DNA of 64,000 nt, taken from NCBI RefSeq assembly GCF_009601015.1, contig NZ_WITJ01000004.1:62001-126000 (forward strand), written 5' to 3'. How positions within the stretch are numbered: the first letter of the stretch is position 1; the number at the start of each line of letters is the position of its first letter. The stretch comes from Lactococcus hircilactis (GTDB taxonomy: Bacteria > Bacillota > Bacilli > Lactobacillales > Streptococcaceae). The notes under the pieces are model-generated. The model saw nothing but the letters and a program-made list of their open reading frames with translations, searched no databases and was not told the DNA's origin. This document shows, in pieces, positions 16,702 through 26,307 of this stretch. A program made the translations under genes and the position numbers.

Positions 16702-18582
16702 TTATTCGCCTAATTCATTTTTAAACCATTCTTTTAGCTCTTTTGGGGAGTGCTCTTCTTGTGCAATTTTCTCCATTTTTGATACAAGGATATTTAAACC
16801 TTGAGCGAATTGATATAATTGCTTTTGGTCTTGAACTTTAAGATACTCTCTTTTTTTGCTCATCATTATACTAAGCTCAGCGATGAAATCTGATAGTCTT
16901 ATTATATCATTTTTGTTTAACTCATCATTAAATGTTACATTTTTTAGTGTGTTCTCAAAATTATTAAGAGTTGTCAAAAAGTTCGCATGAGATAATCTTT
17001 CTTTTTCATCGACCTCTTGAAAAAGAATGTCAAATTGATCAATCGAAGCTTCAATCGTATCTAATGGGTGTTCGAGAATTTCTTGGTCTTGATCTATGCG
17101 GATATGATTTCCTGACACCCGATTCTGCATTTTTCCTAAAAGATCTGATGCCATAAGCCATAGCTGTGTTTTTAATAAGATGTTAGAGAGGATATAGATG
17201 AGAATTCCTACGACAATTTGGAGTATCAGCTGAATCATTGTCATTTTAAATGATTGATTCATCCAAAAAACGACGACAAACATCAATAGACCTGAGATAA
17301 AATATTTCCAAAGTCCACCAAATAAATCACTGAATGAAAACTCTTTTCTGATTGAAAAATATTGGTAAGCTGTAACTGCAAATTCAGATATCACAGTCGC
17401 TACCGTTGCTCCAATCACTCCAAATAACGGTATCAAAGCAAAATTTATTATGATATTTAATACTGCACCAAAGGTTACTGATAAGGTAAAAGCTCTCATT
17501 CTGTTGAGTGGAAGGAGGTATTGAATACCAAATACATTACTCATTGGAATAAAGATGATGATGGGGGCTTCTAGCATCATTATCACTCCGACCATCTCAA
17601 AGGATTTTCCAAAAAAGAATGGTGCAAAGTGTAGTGCAATCCCTAGAATTCCAAAAAAGATACCAAATGAAATCCCTGTTGCGATATTAAATGTTTTTAC
17701 AATCGATGCTCTGATTCCTTTCATGTTTCCTTCTGAGTGCATACTTGCAATACGAGGTAACATGACGACACCTATGGTTCCAATCACGGATAATGCCATC
17801 TTTATTATTGTGTCTGCTTGTTGGTAAAATCCGGCATGTGTGACAGAATCCATAAGTCCAATCATGGATTTATTTGCTACGAGATAAATCTGGGTAGCGA
17901 TTGTTGGGATAAATAAGATGATTGTGTAATGTAGATGTTTTTTTAAGTTGAGGTGTCTTAAATTTGGCTTATTAATCTCATGTCTGAGGTAGGGCCATAA
18001 AGATAAGCTTCCTAGTAAACTCCCAATCCCCATGATTGCAACATAGATTGGTAAATCATTATGATTTCTTACAAAAATAAAAATAGAAATAACGGTTAAA
18101 ATTTTTATGATGAAATTTCTGGTTACAGTAACTTTGAACTTTTCTCGTCCCATAAAGTACCATGAAACATCAAAAAGGCTTGCCAAAATCAGTAAACTTT
18201 GCCAAATATAGATATTCTGATACTCATGTGTGAGCAAGATAAAGCAAAAAAATGCAATAAAGGAGAAGGCTGCTGTAATCCAACTTAAAAAATTGATTCC
18301 CCAAAATATTTGACTTCTCTTATATTTATCATTTTGATGATAAGCAATCTCTCTATTGCCGTAAGTCGCTGTCCCTAATACTGCAAATAATATAAAATAT
18401 TGAACATTTGCTCCAGTAAATGCGTATATTCCAACACCATGTGCGCCAATGACACGAGAAATATAAGGAGCTGTGATCAGGGGCAAGATAATCAAAAGTA
18501 ACTGATATGAACTGTTTAATATAAAATTTTTAATTAATTTCATCTTATTGATACGATAAAAATCATGAATTGTATTATTCAT
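16702..18582 (-). CDS. wzx: Wzx-type repeat-unit flippase with C-terminal extension
   Basis: A MATE/MOP-superfamily flippase that moves the lipid-linked EPS repeat unit across the membrane. Residues about 15-480 hold the usual 12-14 membrane spans (FILNSSYQLLLIILPLITAPYISRVIG at the N-terminus). A hydrophilic, largely helical domain of about 145 residues follows (QNRVSGNHIRIDQ to FKNELGE). Wzx proteins normally end near 470-480 residues, so this tail is unusual. The frame is uninterrupted, which argues against a sequencing fusion. The start is uncertain: the ATG at 18582 has a weak ribosome site, and an ATG at 18543 is closer to the first membrane span. Confidence 0.88.
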   Translation of the reverse strand: MNNTIHDFYRINKMKLIKNFILNSSYQLLLIILPLITAPYISRVIGAHGVGIYAFTGANVQYFILFAVLGTATYGNREIAYHQNDKYKRSQIFWGINFLSWITAAFSFIAFFCFILLTHEYQNIYIWQSLLILASLFDVSWYFMGREKFKVTVTRNFIIKILTVISIFIFVRNHNDLPIYVAIMGIGSLLGSLSLWPYLRHEINKPNLRHLNLKKHLHYTIILFIPTIATQIYLVANKSMIGLMDSVTHAGFYQQADTIIKMALSVIGTIGVVMLPRIASMHSEGNMKGIRASIVKTFNIATGISFGIFFGILGIALHFAPFFFGKSFEMVGVIMMLEAPIIIFIPMSNVFGIQYLLPLNRMRAFTLSVTFGAVLNIIINFALIPLFGVIGATVATVISEFAVTAYQYFSIRKEFSFSDLFGGLWKYFISGLLMFVVVFWMNQSFKMTMIQLILQIVVGILIYILSNILLKTQLWLMASDLLGKMQNRVSGNHIRIDQDQEILEHPLDTIEASIDQFDILFQEVDEKERLSHANFLTTLNNFENTLKNVTFNDELNKNDIIRLSDFIAELSIMMSKKREYLKVQDQKQLYQFAQGLNILVSKMEKIAQEEHSPKELKEWFKNELGE

Positions 18583-18595
18583 GAATTTATCTTTT

Positions 18596-19726
18596 TTATT
18601 CCTTAAATTCTTTTTCGACAGCTTTTAATGCCGCGCCAAACACTTGATCCATATCATAATATTGATAATTTCCAAGTCTTCCACCAAAAATAACGTTATC
18701 GACTTTATTCGCTTCTGATTTATATTTTTTAAATAGATCTGAATTTTTGGCATCATTGACAGGATAATAAGCCTCTTTTGATCTGTCCCAATCTTGAGGA
18801 TATTCCTTGGTCAAGATGGTAAAGCCATCATCTGCTTTTTTATCAAAATGTCGCCACTCCATCACGCGCGTGAATGGTGTTTCGGCATCTGTATAGTTAA
18901 TCACTGCATTTCCTTGCTCATTGTCATTTTCGAAAGTTTCAGACTCAAATCTAACTGAGCGATACTCTAATTCTCCAAACTGATAGTCAAAGAACTGGTC
19001 GATCATCCCTGTGTAGATCACTCGTGGAAATTCTTTTAAATAGGTTTCTTTATCTTCAAAGAAATCTGTATTTAACTGAACATCAATCAAATCTGATGCT
19101 AACATTTTATCAAAAATTGCTGTGTAACCATCTACTGGAACTCCTTGATAGCGATGGTTAAAGTAATTATTGTCATAAATGTATCGCACTGGGAGACGAC
19201 GAATAATGAATGCAGGTAATTCTGTAGCTTTACGTCCCCATTGCTTTTCTGTATAGCCTTTAATCAACTTGGTGTATATATCTGTCCCAATCAAAGAAAT
19301 GGCTTGTTCTTCTAAATTTTGTGGTGTTTTTGATATTCCAGCTGCTTGACGTTGTTGCGCAATTTTCTCTTGTGCTTCTTTGGGTGTTTTGACTCCCCAC
19401 ATCTGGTAAAATGTGTTCATGTTAAAGGGAAGGTTATATCGCTCTCCTTTATAATCCGCAACAACTTGGTTAATGTAGCCGTTAAATTCAGTAAATTGGT
19501 TAACATAATCCCATACTTCTTTATTATCTGTATGAAAAATATGCGCTCCAAAGTCATGGACATTGATTCCGTGTTCTTTGTGTGTTGCCATGTTTCCACC
19601 GATTGATGGGCGACGTTCAATAATTAATGATCGTTTTCCACGCTTTGCTGCTTCGTATGCAAAGATAGAACCATAAGGGCCTGCACCAACAATCAAGTAG
19701 TCGTATTTTTTTGTGTTATATTTCAT
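18596..19726 (-). CDS. glf: UDP-galactopyranose mutase
   Basis: An FAD enzyme converting UDP-Galp to UDP-Galf, which indicates galactofuranose in the EPS. It has the Rossmann motif DYLIVGAGPYGSIFAYEAAKRG, the RRPSIGGN and GAHIFHTDN blocks and GYTEKQWG, all family hallmarks. The C-terminal FGGRLGNYQYYDMDQV is also conserved. I start at the ATG at 19726 (MKYNTKKYDY), just after the tarJ stop. The longer frame would add 13 residues overlapping tarJ. It lies in the middle of the EPS operon. Confidence 0.95.
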   Translation of the reverse strand: MKYNTKKYDYLIVGAGPYGSIFAYEAAKRGKRSLIIERRPSIGGNMATHKEHGINVHDFGAHIFHTDNKEVWDYVNQFTEFNGYINQVVADYKGERYNLPFNMNTFYQMWGVKTPKEAQEKIAQQRQAAGISKTPQNLEEQAISLIGTDIYTKLIKGYTEKQWGRKATELPAFIIRRLPVRYIYDNNYFNHRYQGVPVDGYTAIFDKMLASDLIDVQLNTDFFEDKETYLKEFPRVIYTGMIDQFFDYQFGELEYRSVRFESETFENDNEQGNAVINYTDAETPFTRVMEWRHFDKKADDGFTILTKEYPQDWDRSKEAYYPVNDAKNSDLFKKYKSEANKVDNVIFGGRLGNYQYYDMDQVFGAALKAVEKEFKE

Positions 19727-19731
19727 CTTTT

Positions 19732-20757
19732 TTAAATTCTCCACTCCATCACAGCTTTCCCCCATGAATTTGTTGCATCTGCTTCAAAAAAATCATGGAT
19801 ATCATTTATTGTTTCTATTTTCTTTTCGATTCCTACTAAATTTTCAAAGCGTCGTCTTGCCGCTTGATGTGTGGAAAGAAATTTGATCGTATTTTCAAAA
19901 TCCTGTATTCCACTACGACTTGTACCAGAAATTATTAATCCTTTTTCCAATACTAATCGTGTATTTATTTCAATTGGATGCTCACTCACTCCCATGATTG
20001 CGATACTTCCTTGTGGTTTAATCTGGTTAATCATCTGGTCAAGTGCATATTGACTTCCTTTTCCTCCGACACACTCGAAAGCTTGAGAAATTTCTATGTT
20101 TTCAGGAACATCATCAACAGAAAATATTTCATCCGCAAAACTAAAGAAATTTAATTTATCTCTATTTTTTCCAAAAACGAATAATTTAGATTCTGGAAGC
20201 ATTGCTTTGATGAGTGTGGATACTATGTACCCTAAATTTCCATCTCCCCATACTCCTATAACTTCTTTATCTTTATTCATCAATGAACTCAAACGAGAGA
20301 TACTATGCATGGCTACTGAAATCATTTCTGTGTAGGCAGCAACATTCATTGGTACGTCATCAAGAACTCTAACAAGTCTGTCTGTTGTCGTAAAAACATA
20401 TTCCTGCATTAATCCATCAAAGCCTGATGAGCGAAACTTAGAAGTAGGCAAGTAATTTTCTTGGATAGTTTCATTTGTTTCAAATGGAGTATTCGGTACA
20501 ATTATTACGCGCTCCCCAGTCTTGAAATTACCTGAATAGTCTTTTACTACCTCACCTACTCCCTCATGAATCAGAGCCATTGGTAATTTTCTTTTTAGTA
20601 CAGAAACATCTCTTGCTCCTGTATAATACCGCTGATCAGCATGGCAGATTGATAAATGAGTAGGGCGAACAATCACTGTATTCTCTGATGCTTTTTCATC
20701 TACTACAACTGCTTCAAACTGTTTTGGTGACACTAAACGATAAACTGTATTAAGCAT
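19732..20757 (-). CDS. tarJ: Ribulose-5-phosphate reductase (TarJ-like)
   Basis: A zinc medium-chain dehydrogenase giving ribitol-5-phosphate from ribulose-5-phosphate with NADPH. SICHADQRYYTG holds the first zinc ligand, LIHEGVGEVV follows, and the nucleotide fold is VIGVWGDGNLGYIVSTLIKA. The full 341 residues match TarJ size. It is directly coupled to tarI: the tarI stop and the tarJ ATG are separated by a single base. The pair supplies CDP-ribitol. In this operon it probably serves the EPS and not wall teichoic acid, since no polymerase or transferase of teichoic type is present. Confidence 0.9.
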   Translation of the reverse strand: MLNTVYRLVSPKQFEAVVVDEKASENTVIVRPTHLSICHADQRYYTGARDVSVLKRKLPMALIHEGVGEVVKDYSGNFKTGERVIIVPNTPFETNETIQENYLPTSKFRSSGFDGLMQEYVFTTTDRLVRVLDDVPMNVAAYTEMISVAMHSISRLSSLMNKDKEVIGVWGDGNLGYIVSTLIKAMLPESKLFVFGKNRDKLNFFSFADEIFSVDDVPENIEISQAFECVGGKGSQYALDQMINQIKPQGSIAIMGVSEHPIEINTRLVLEKGLIISGTSRSGIQDFENTIKFLSTHQAARRRFENLVGIEKKIETINDIHDFFEADATNSWGKAVMEWRI

Positions 20758-20758
20758 T

Positions 20759-21475
20759 TTACTCTCCTGCTGTATGTCCTGTCAAAAGGATTGCGTTTGC
20801 TATTCTTAAATCATAAGGTGTCGTGATTTTAATATTTGAAAGTTCACCAGCAACCATCCCTACTTTTTTTCCACTTAATAAAATGATTTTTGCTGTATCA
20901 GATAATATTGCTTTTTGTTCATCCGATAATGCGGAAAAACCATCTTGAAATGCTTTAATCTTAAAACTTTGCGGAGTTTGTCCTTGATACATCTCATCGC
21001 GCACAGGAATCTCAGAAACTTCAGTCCCATCTCCACGTACAATCGTATCAAAAGCTGGAACGACTGTATCCACTGCTTCAAAATTTGATGCTGCTTTTAT
21101 ATTTTCATCAATGATTTTTTTTGTAATGAATGGTCTCACTGCATCATGAGCTACAATCCAATCGTCATCATTTAATCCTATATTTTTTTCAATATAATTG
21201 ATTGCATTTTGAATCGTATCATTCCGCTCTTTTCCTCCCGCAATGACACGAATACGATCATCTTTTACTTTGTATTTCTCAAAAATTTCATTTGTATAAT
21301 CAATCCAAGATTCTGGAATCGAAACTAAAATCATATCAAACTGGTCGTTTAATATAAATTTTTCAATGGTATGGATGATAATAGGCTTTGAGCCTAACAT
21401 TAAAAATTGTTTGGGCAGTGGAACATTTCCCATCCTTTTTCCGATTCCACCCGCCATAATTTGTGCATATAACAT
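20759..21475 (-). CDS. tarI: Ribitol-5-phosphate cytidylyltransferase (TarI-like)
   Basis: Couples ribitol-5-phosphate to CTP, giving CDP-ribitol. The IspD/TarI signature is MAGGIGKRMGNVPLPKQFLML, followed by GGKERNDTIQNAI, VAHDAVRPFI and VRDEMYQGQTPQSF. It has 238 residues, the normal TarI length. Adjacent tarJ makes ribitol-5-phosphate, so TarI is preferred over the isoprenoid enzyme IspD, which has the same fold. It follows the polymerase gene by about 20 bases in one operon. Confidence 0.92.
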   Translation of the reverse strand: MLYAQIMAGGIGKRMGNVPLPKQFLMLGSKPIIIHTIEKFILNDQFDMILVSIPESWIDYTNEIFEKYKVKDDRIRVIAGGKERNDTIQNAINYIEKNIGLNDDDWIVAHDAVRPFITKKIIDENIKAASNFEAVDTVVPAFDTIVRGDGTEVSEIPVRDEMYQGQTPQSFKIKAFQDGFSALSDEQKAILSDTAKIILLSGKKVGMVAGELSNIKITTPYDLRIANAILLTGHTAGE

Positions 21476-21497
21476 TTATATTCCCCCTACTAAAAAA

Positions 21498-22808
21498 CTA
21501 AAAAGTTATTGAGCTTTTATTTCTGTCCATAAAATGTTTCGATATCAAATAAAAAATAAATATTATTATTATGTATTTGATAATATTTGTTGTGATTGAT
21601 TCATAAAATTTATTACTAAAAAATCCAAATATAATTGAGTATGAGAAGAATGAATATCCTGCAGCTCTCCAAAAGAATGGAATTCTTTCATTTGAATTAT
21701 TATTATATAGTTCATAAGTTTTAATATAAATTAATTTATAAGTAAAGTTTACAATCAATGACATAATTGCTGTACATATTATTACTCCGATAATGCCAAA
21801 ATCAATTAAATACGGGAAAATCATTGTATATACATTTCCTGTTACTTGTCCATTTACTACATTAAAGGGAAGATAAGGAATTATACTCTGAGATGAAACC
21901 CAATTTATTTGTGCAACAAATGTATATAATCCCCAACTTGTACTCTGGACAATTAATTGATGATTAACAAAAGAATTAAGATTAATTAAAGGAGCTCCAA
22001 GATAATGAGAAAGATATTCAAAAGTGTTCATAGTTGTAGCACTAGAACGACCTAAACCTCTCCCAATAGCACCAAAAATTATTGCCCCAATAACTCCAAT
22101 TGCTAATGCAGATATTAAATATTTAGGATTTAAACTTCTTTTACCAGATGCAAATCTATTTTGTATTAAAAATATTATAACCATAGAAACTAAAAGATAT
22201 AAACTCAGTCCTCTTGATCCTTGCATCATTCCTGATATAACGCTTATTAAAAAACTAATTAAAATGAAAATATCTATTTTTTTTCTAACTATAAAATTAT
22301 TTATCCCTATAAAACCCATCCCATATCCAATATAATTATTAATATAATATGAATTGGAAGAAATTCTAGATAACTGCTGTACGCTACCTATTATCTTTGT
22401 GTCTGCATATGATGAGATTGCAGCAAATAAATTTCTCTGCCCTGTTACCTCTTTTACACCTTTAATTACTAAAAGCAAAAGAAATACTTGTGCTATTATG
22501 GTAGCGATAATAATAAAAGTAGGGATAGGAATTAATTTAAATTTAATTTTCTTTTTATTAAAAAACCTAATATATTTTCTTGAAGAAAATAAAAGAGAAC
22601 AAACATAGAAAACTATCATTGATATTATAATTATTACATATGTTTTTAATGATATATTTCCCCAATCATTTGTATTTAATAGTAAATCTAACGAAGAAAC
22701 AAAGAAAAAGAAGCACAGCAAAATTGACGGTGCAAGATAATCTTTTCCTTCAATATAGTAGAAAAACACAAGTAACGTCAGTAAAGAACAGCATAATAAA
22801 AAATTCAT
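21498..22808 (-). CDS. wzy: EPS repeat-unit polymerase (Wzy-like)
   Basis: A 436-residue integral membrane protein with about 11-12 hydrophobic spans and a large extracellular loop near residues 265-330 (RGLGRSSATTMNTFEYLSHYLGAPL). QGSRGLSLYLL resembles the arginine-containing loops of O-antigen polymerases. Position among glycosyltransferases and near wzx supports the call, since Wzy sequences are poorly conserved. Its base composition is clearly more AT-rich than the regulatory genes of the operon, as is usual for the variable core of EPS clusters. Confidence 0.82.
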   Translation of the reverse strand: MNFLLCCSLLTLLVFFYYIEGKDYLAPSILLCFFFFVSSLDLLLNTNDWGNISLKTYVIIIISMIVFYVCSLLFSSRKYIRFFNKKKIKFKLIPIPTFIIIATIIAQVFLLLLVIKGVKEVTGQRNLFAAISSYADTKIIGSVQQLSRISSNSYYINNYIGYGMGFIGINNFIVRKKIDIFILISFLISVISGMMQGSRGLSLYLLVSMVIIFLIQNRFASGKRSLNPKYLISALAIGVIGAIIFGAIGRGLGRSSATTMNTFEYLSHYLGAPLINLNSFVNHQLIVQSTSWGLYTFVAQINWVSSQSIIPYLPFNVVNGQVTGNVYTMIFPYLIDFGIIGVIICTAIMSLIVNFTYKLIYIKTYELYNNNSNERIPFFWRAAGYSFFSYSIIFGFFSNKFYESITTNIIKYIIIIFIFYLISKHFMDRNKSSITF

Positions 22809-22822
22809 CTATATATCACCAT

Positions 22823-23572
22823 TTACCATTCGTAATTCACATTATAAGTTTTAATTTTAATATTATTATGATGCACCCAAATATTTAATAACCGCTCACT
22901 TAAAAAACCAAAAACTCTTTGTTGATAATCTGATCTATTTTTAAAATCAATATTCTCTTCAACTTTGAAAAGAATTGAAAATAACCATTCACAATAATTA
23001 TCAAATAACTTTTTATTACAAATTAGCATATTGAAACAATATACCCCTTTTCCATTCGAAAATTCTTCAAAATCAGATATGTAATCAGGAAAATCAGTAG
23101 CAATTATGTTTTTTACCACATTGTAATCTCCAAAAGGATGATCATGTTCATATTGTTCACTATTGGAAACATTTAATTTAAAATAATGTTTTTTTGGTAA
23201 GACAATTGTGTTCCCGTCTGAAATAATATCTAAAATATTTTTATCATTTATTAATTTCTCTTGTAAAAAATTTTTATGAAATATTTTTCTTGTAATTCTA
23301 TTAATAAAATGGTTAAAAGGATGTACGAAATATCTTCTATAATGAACAAATCCAATATTATCAATAGTTAAGTTTTTCCAAGCCCAATAATACGCCGTTA
23401 GTTCACAATAATACTTATTTTTATCTGAAATATTATCGCCGAAATCATCTCGATAACCTTCCATATCAATATTATCTTTTTTTGGTCCAACAAGAATTGG
23501 GTAATAATTCTTCATTTTTGGTAATTCAAAATTTTTATGTGCTACTATTAACATTTTCAATTCACTATTCAT
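22823..23572 (-). CDS. DUF4422 glycosyltransferase-like protein
   Basis: A 249-residue cytosolic protein with the DUF4422 pattern: KMLIVAHKNF at the N-terminus, YCELTAYYWAWKN, IGFVHYRRYF, then VYCFNMLICNKKLFDNYCEWLF. Family members occur in capsule and EPS clusters and are treated as glycosyltransferases. With glf in the same operon a galactofuranosyl transfer is possible, but donor and acceptor are inference. It is AT-rich like its neighbours. Confidence 0.8.
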   Translation of the reverse strand: MNSELKMLIVAHKNFELPKMKNYYPILVGPKKDNIDMEGYRDDFGDNISDKNKYYCELTAYYWAWKNLTIDNIGFVHYRRYFVHPFNHFINRITRKIFHKNFLQEKLINDKNILDIISDGNTIVLPKKHYFKLNVSNSEQYEHDHPFGDYNVVKNIIATDFPDYISDFEEFSNGKGVYCFNMLICNKKLFDNYCEWLFSILFKVEENIDFKNRSDYQQRVFGFLSERLLNIWVHHNNIKIKTYNVNYEW

Positions 23573-23591
23573 AAAGTATACTCTTTCTGTT

Positions 23592-24530
23592 TCACATAAA
23601 AATAGCAGTTAAATAACTTATTAAATCTTTAACCCCATAGTAATTTTTATAATCAATTATAGTATGAAAAATTTTTTTATGTTCTAAGTTATTTTTTTTG
23701 ATAATGATTTTATTTAATGTTAGTGAAAACATTTTTTTCATTTCTTCATTTTGTGGATAATATTTTGAAACATAATTATTTACTGCAGCATAACATAATA
23801 ATTTATTATTTACAATTTTTAACATCTTATTATACCTACTATTTTGATGAATTTCCTTTGTCATTGAGCTTGAAGAGTGCTTTCTCCAATTTATCAATTT
23901 TTCTTCTAAGAGATATAAATTCGATGAAAGTATTCCTACGAAATATGCGCAAGAATCATGAGGAATTTTACAATCTGACAAAATAAATAAATTTTTTATT
24001 TTTTCTTTTTCACTTTTTCTTATTGCCATTGTACAACCTGGTCTAATATTAATTCGATCGAAATTTTGAGGCAAAACTTTAAATAATTTATTTCCTATCC
24101 TTTTTTTGGAGTACGAAATTAACTCTATATTTATTTCTCTATTTTTTTTTGAATCAAAAAATAATTCATAGTCAGACATTAAAATACCTATATTTGGATA
24201 TTTTAAAAATGTATCGTACATTAACTCAACTTTATTAGTTTCCCAAATATCATCTTGATCACAAAAAAATACAATATCGCCAGTTGATTTCTCTAAAAGT
24301 TCTATAAAACTTTTTTTCCATCCTATATTAACTTTATTTTCAATTACTTTCCAATCCTTTAATTGATATTTTAAGATATAATCATTAATAATTTTTATTG
24401 TATTATCTGTTGATTCATCATCTTGAATTATAATTTCATCAATTTTTTTAGTTTGAATTCTTAAACTATCTAATTGAGAGAGAATATAATCTTCTCCATT
24501 GTAAGTTGCCATTACTACGCTAGTTTTCAT
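23592..24530 (-). CDS. Family 2 glycosyltransferase
   Basis: A 312-residue inverting GT-A enzyme that adds one sugar to the lipid-linked EPS unit. It starts SVVMATYNGEDYILSQLDSLRIQT, has the acidic IIQDDESTDNT and the CDQDDIW DxD block, and an IRPGCTMAIRK acceptor-side motif. The pattern is that of rhamnosyl or N-acetylglucosaminyl transferases in streptococcal capsules; the actual sugar cannot be told. It is followed closely by the DUF4422 gene. The sequence is strongly AT-rich. Confidence 0.87.
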   Translation of the reverse strand: MKTSVVMATYNGEDYILSQLDSLRIQTKKIDEIIIQDDESTDNTIKIINDYILKYQLKDWKVIENKVNIGWKKSFIELLEKSTGDIVFFCDQDDIWETNKVELMYDTFLKYPNIGILMSDYELFFDSKKNREINIELISYSKKRIGNKLFKVLPQNFDRINIRPGCTMAIRKSEKEKIKNLFILSDCKIPHDSCAYFVGILSSNLYLLEEKLINWRKHSSSSMTKEIHQNSRYNKMLKIVNNKLLCYAAVNNYVSKYYPQNEEMKKMFSLTLNKIIIKKNNLEHKKIFHTIIDYKNYYGVKDLISYLTAIFM

Positions 24531-24548
24531 AAAATTATCCTAATATCT

Positions 24549-25529
24549 TTAAAATTTAATCAAATATTTTTTATACATTCCAATAAACATAATTAAATAT
24601 AATCTAATAGTTCTGGATTTTTGGAATCTATATATTTCGTTTCTCTTGAAAAATCTAATTGCTTTAAATCCACCAATTTGAATAACTTTCAAAATTTTAT
24701 TAGTATATTCATTTTTACCATATCTACCTTCAATTAACTTAATTGTGTACAAAGATTGATTAAGAGTATTACTAGTTTTCTCAGATAACTCAGTTAAATC
24801 AAATTTTTTTAAATAATCTTGAAATTTTAATTTGTATTTTTCTTCGGATGACACATTGTTTCCATGTCTTCTATATTGGGTTAATTGTTCCTTCAAAAAA
24901 ATAACAGTTCCTAAAACATTAGCCACATTCACAAAATAATTGTCATGAGCTAGTTTTTCAAACATTTTTTTAGGATCCACTTCCGGAACGCTTTTCATTA
25001 ATGCATCATTAAAAAATGAAGCGCATCCCCATACTCTTTCTCTAGCAAAAAAAGTGATTTGACTTGAACCAATATTCATTCCAACGATTTCATCCAAACT
25101 AGAAGAAACTAAGTTATCATTACCGTCAATGATAGACATATCATGTTGAATAAATATTGGATTTTTTTGATTTTCTAATTCTATCCGCAAAATTAATTTA
25201 CTTAATTTATCAGAAGTCCAAATATCGTCTTGATCACTAAAAGCATAATAATCTGCAGAATATTTTTTTTGTACATATCCTATTACATTAAAAAAATTTA
25301 TAAATGCTCCGTGTCTTCCCGAATTGTTATGTATAATTTCTATTTTTTCTGGATTATTTTCTTGAAGATTTTCGATAATTTTTAAAGTGTTATCTGTTGA
25401 ATGATCATCAGAAATAATTAATTTCCAATTTGAAAAATTTTGATTAATAATACTTTCGATTTGTTTCTTTATGTATTTTTCACCATTAAATGTTGCCATT
25501 AAAATAATGACCTTCTTATTCTCAATCAT
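24549..25529 (-). CDS. Family 2 glycosyltransferase
   Basis: A second 326-residue GT2. It shares the motif set (ILMATFNGEKYIKKQIESII, ISDDHSTDNTLKII, FSDQDDIWTSDKL, RVWGCASFFN) with the downstream GT2, so the two are probably paralogues. Its ATG overlaps the last base of the CDP-alcohol transferase gene, so translation may be coupled. The C-terminal 60 residues are basic and hydrophobic and could bind the membrane. Donor sugar unknown. Confidence 0.87.
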   Translation of the reverse strand: MIENKKVIILMATFNGEKYIKKQIESIINQNFSNWKLIISDDHSTDNTLKIIENLQENNPEKIEIIHNNSGRHGAFINFFNVIGYVQKKYSADYYAFSDQDDIWTSDKLSKLILRIELENQKNPIFIQHDMSIIDGNDNLVSSSLDEIVGMNIGSSQITFFARERVWGCASFFNDALMKSVPEVDPKKMFEKLAHDNYFVNVANVLGTVIFLKEQLTQYRRHGNNVSSEEKYKLKFQDYLKKFDLTELSEKTSNTLNQSLYTIKLIEGRYGKNEYTNKILKVIQIGGFKAIRFFKRNEIYRFQKSRTIRLYLIMFIGMYKKYLIKF

Positions 25530-26260
25530 TATTTTTCTCCCAATATTTCTTTTAAAGATCCAAGCATAATGATTAAATTAAGTAGAAAGTATCCAATTGT
25601 AAAGAGATCAAGAATATTAAAAATAATAGCGACTAACATTAATACTTGTACAAAACCAGCTATAGAAATTAAATTAAGGGCAATAATTTTTATAATTCCA
25701 TAACTATCTTTTTTCTTAAGACCAGAAATTTCTTCTTTTTCTCCTATAGTATTAATTGCCTTGTGCATAATAAATCTTGGAAAAATCGTAAAAATACCAG
25801 AGAGTGCACCTAAAATAATATAGGTTTCAGATGGTATATTTACTAAACTACTAAACAATCCAGTGTTATGTGCAGCACCAACGCCCCAAGCGAAAAATGA
25901 AAGAATCATAGCTATGTAGCCACTCATTGCATCCCAAACACTCCCCATAGGAGAAAATTGTTTTTTATATCGTGCAATGTTTCCATCCACTCCATCAAGT
26001 AAATTCCATAAGAAAAAACATAACCAACCCAAAAGCATAGCTAATTTACTTGTTGTTATTGACATTATAATAAACCCAATTATTACTGGAAAAATTGAAA
26101 TTAATGATACCATGTTTGGAGTAATATTTGTGTATAAAAAAGGAATTGTTAAAACATATGAAAGTGGTCTACCAACATAAAAGGCAAAATAATCATTTTT
26201 TGCAAGTTTTCTTTTTTCTGGAGACATTGTTGCATTTTCAATTTGTTTTGGTGTTATCAT
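25529..26260 (-). CDS. CDP-alcohol phosphatidyltransferase-family protein lacking the last catalytic Asp
   Basis: A 243-residue membrane protein with about six spans. The family motif D-x2-D-G-x2-A-R-x8-G-x3-D-x3-D is present as DGVDGNIARYKKQFSPMG followed by SVWDAMSG. The fourth Asp, proposed as the catalytic base, is Gly. Classical members make phospholipids from CDP-diacylglycerol. Here the CDP-ribitol genes tarI and tarJ are in the same operon. A transfer of phosphoribitol to the lipid-linked sugar is the obvious hypothesis, with altered or lost catalysis as the caveat. Confidence 0.82.
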   Translation of the reverse strand: MITPKQIENATMSPEKRKLAKNDYFAFYVGRPLSYVLTIPFLYTNITPNMVSLISIFPVIIGFIIMSITTSKLAMLLGWLCFFLWNLLDGVDGNIARYKKQFSPMGSVWDAMSGYIAMILSFFAWGVGAAHNTGLFSSLVNIPSETYIILGALSGIFTIFPRFIMHKAINTIGEKEEISGLKKKDSYGIIKIIALNLISIAGFVQVLMLVAIIFNILDLFTIGYFLLNLIIMLGSLKEILGEK

Positions 26261-26307
26261 TTTTTTATTACTCCTGTGTATTAAAAATCATTTCTTAGAA
26301 AAATATT

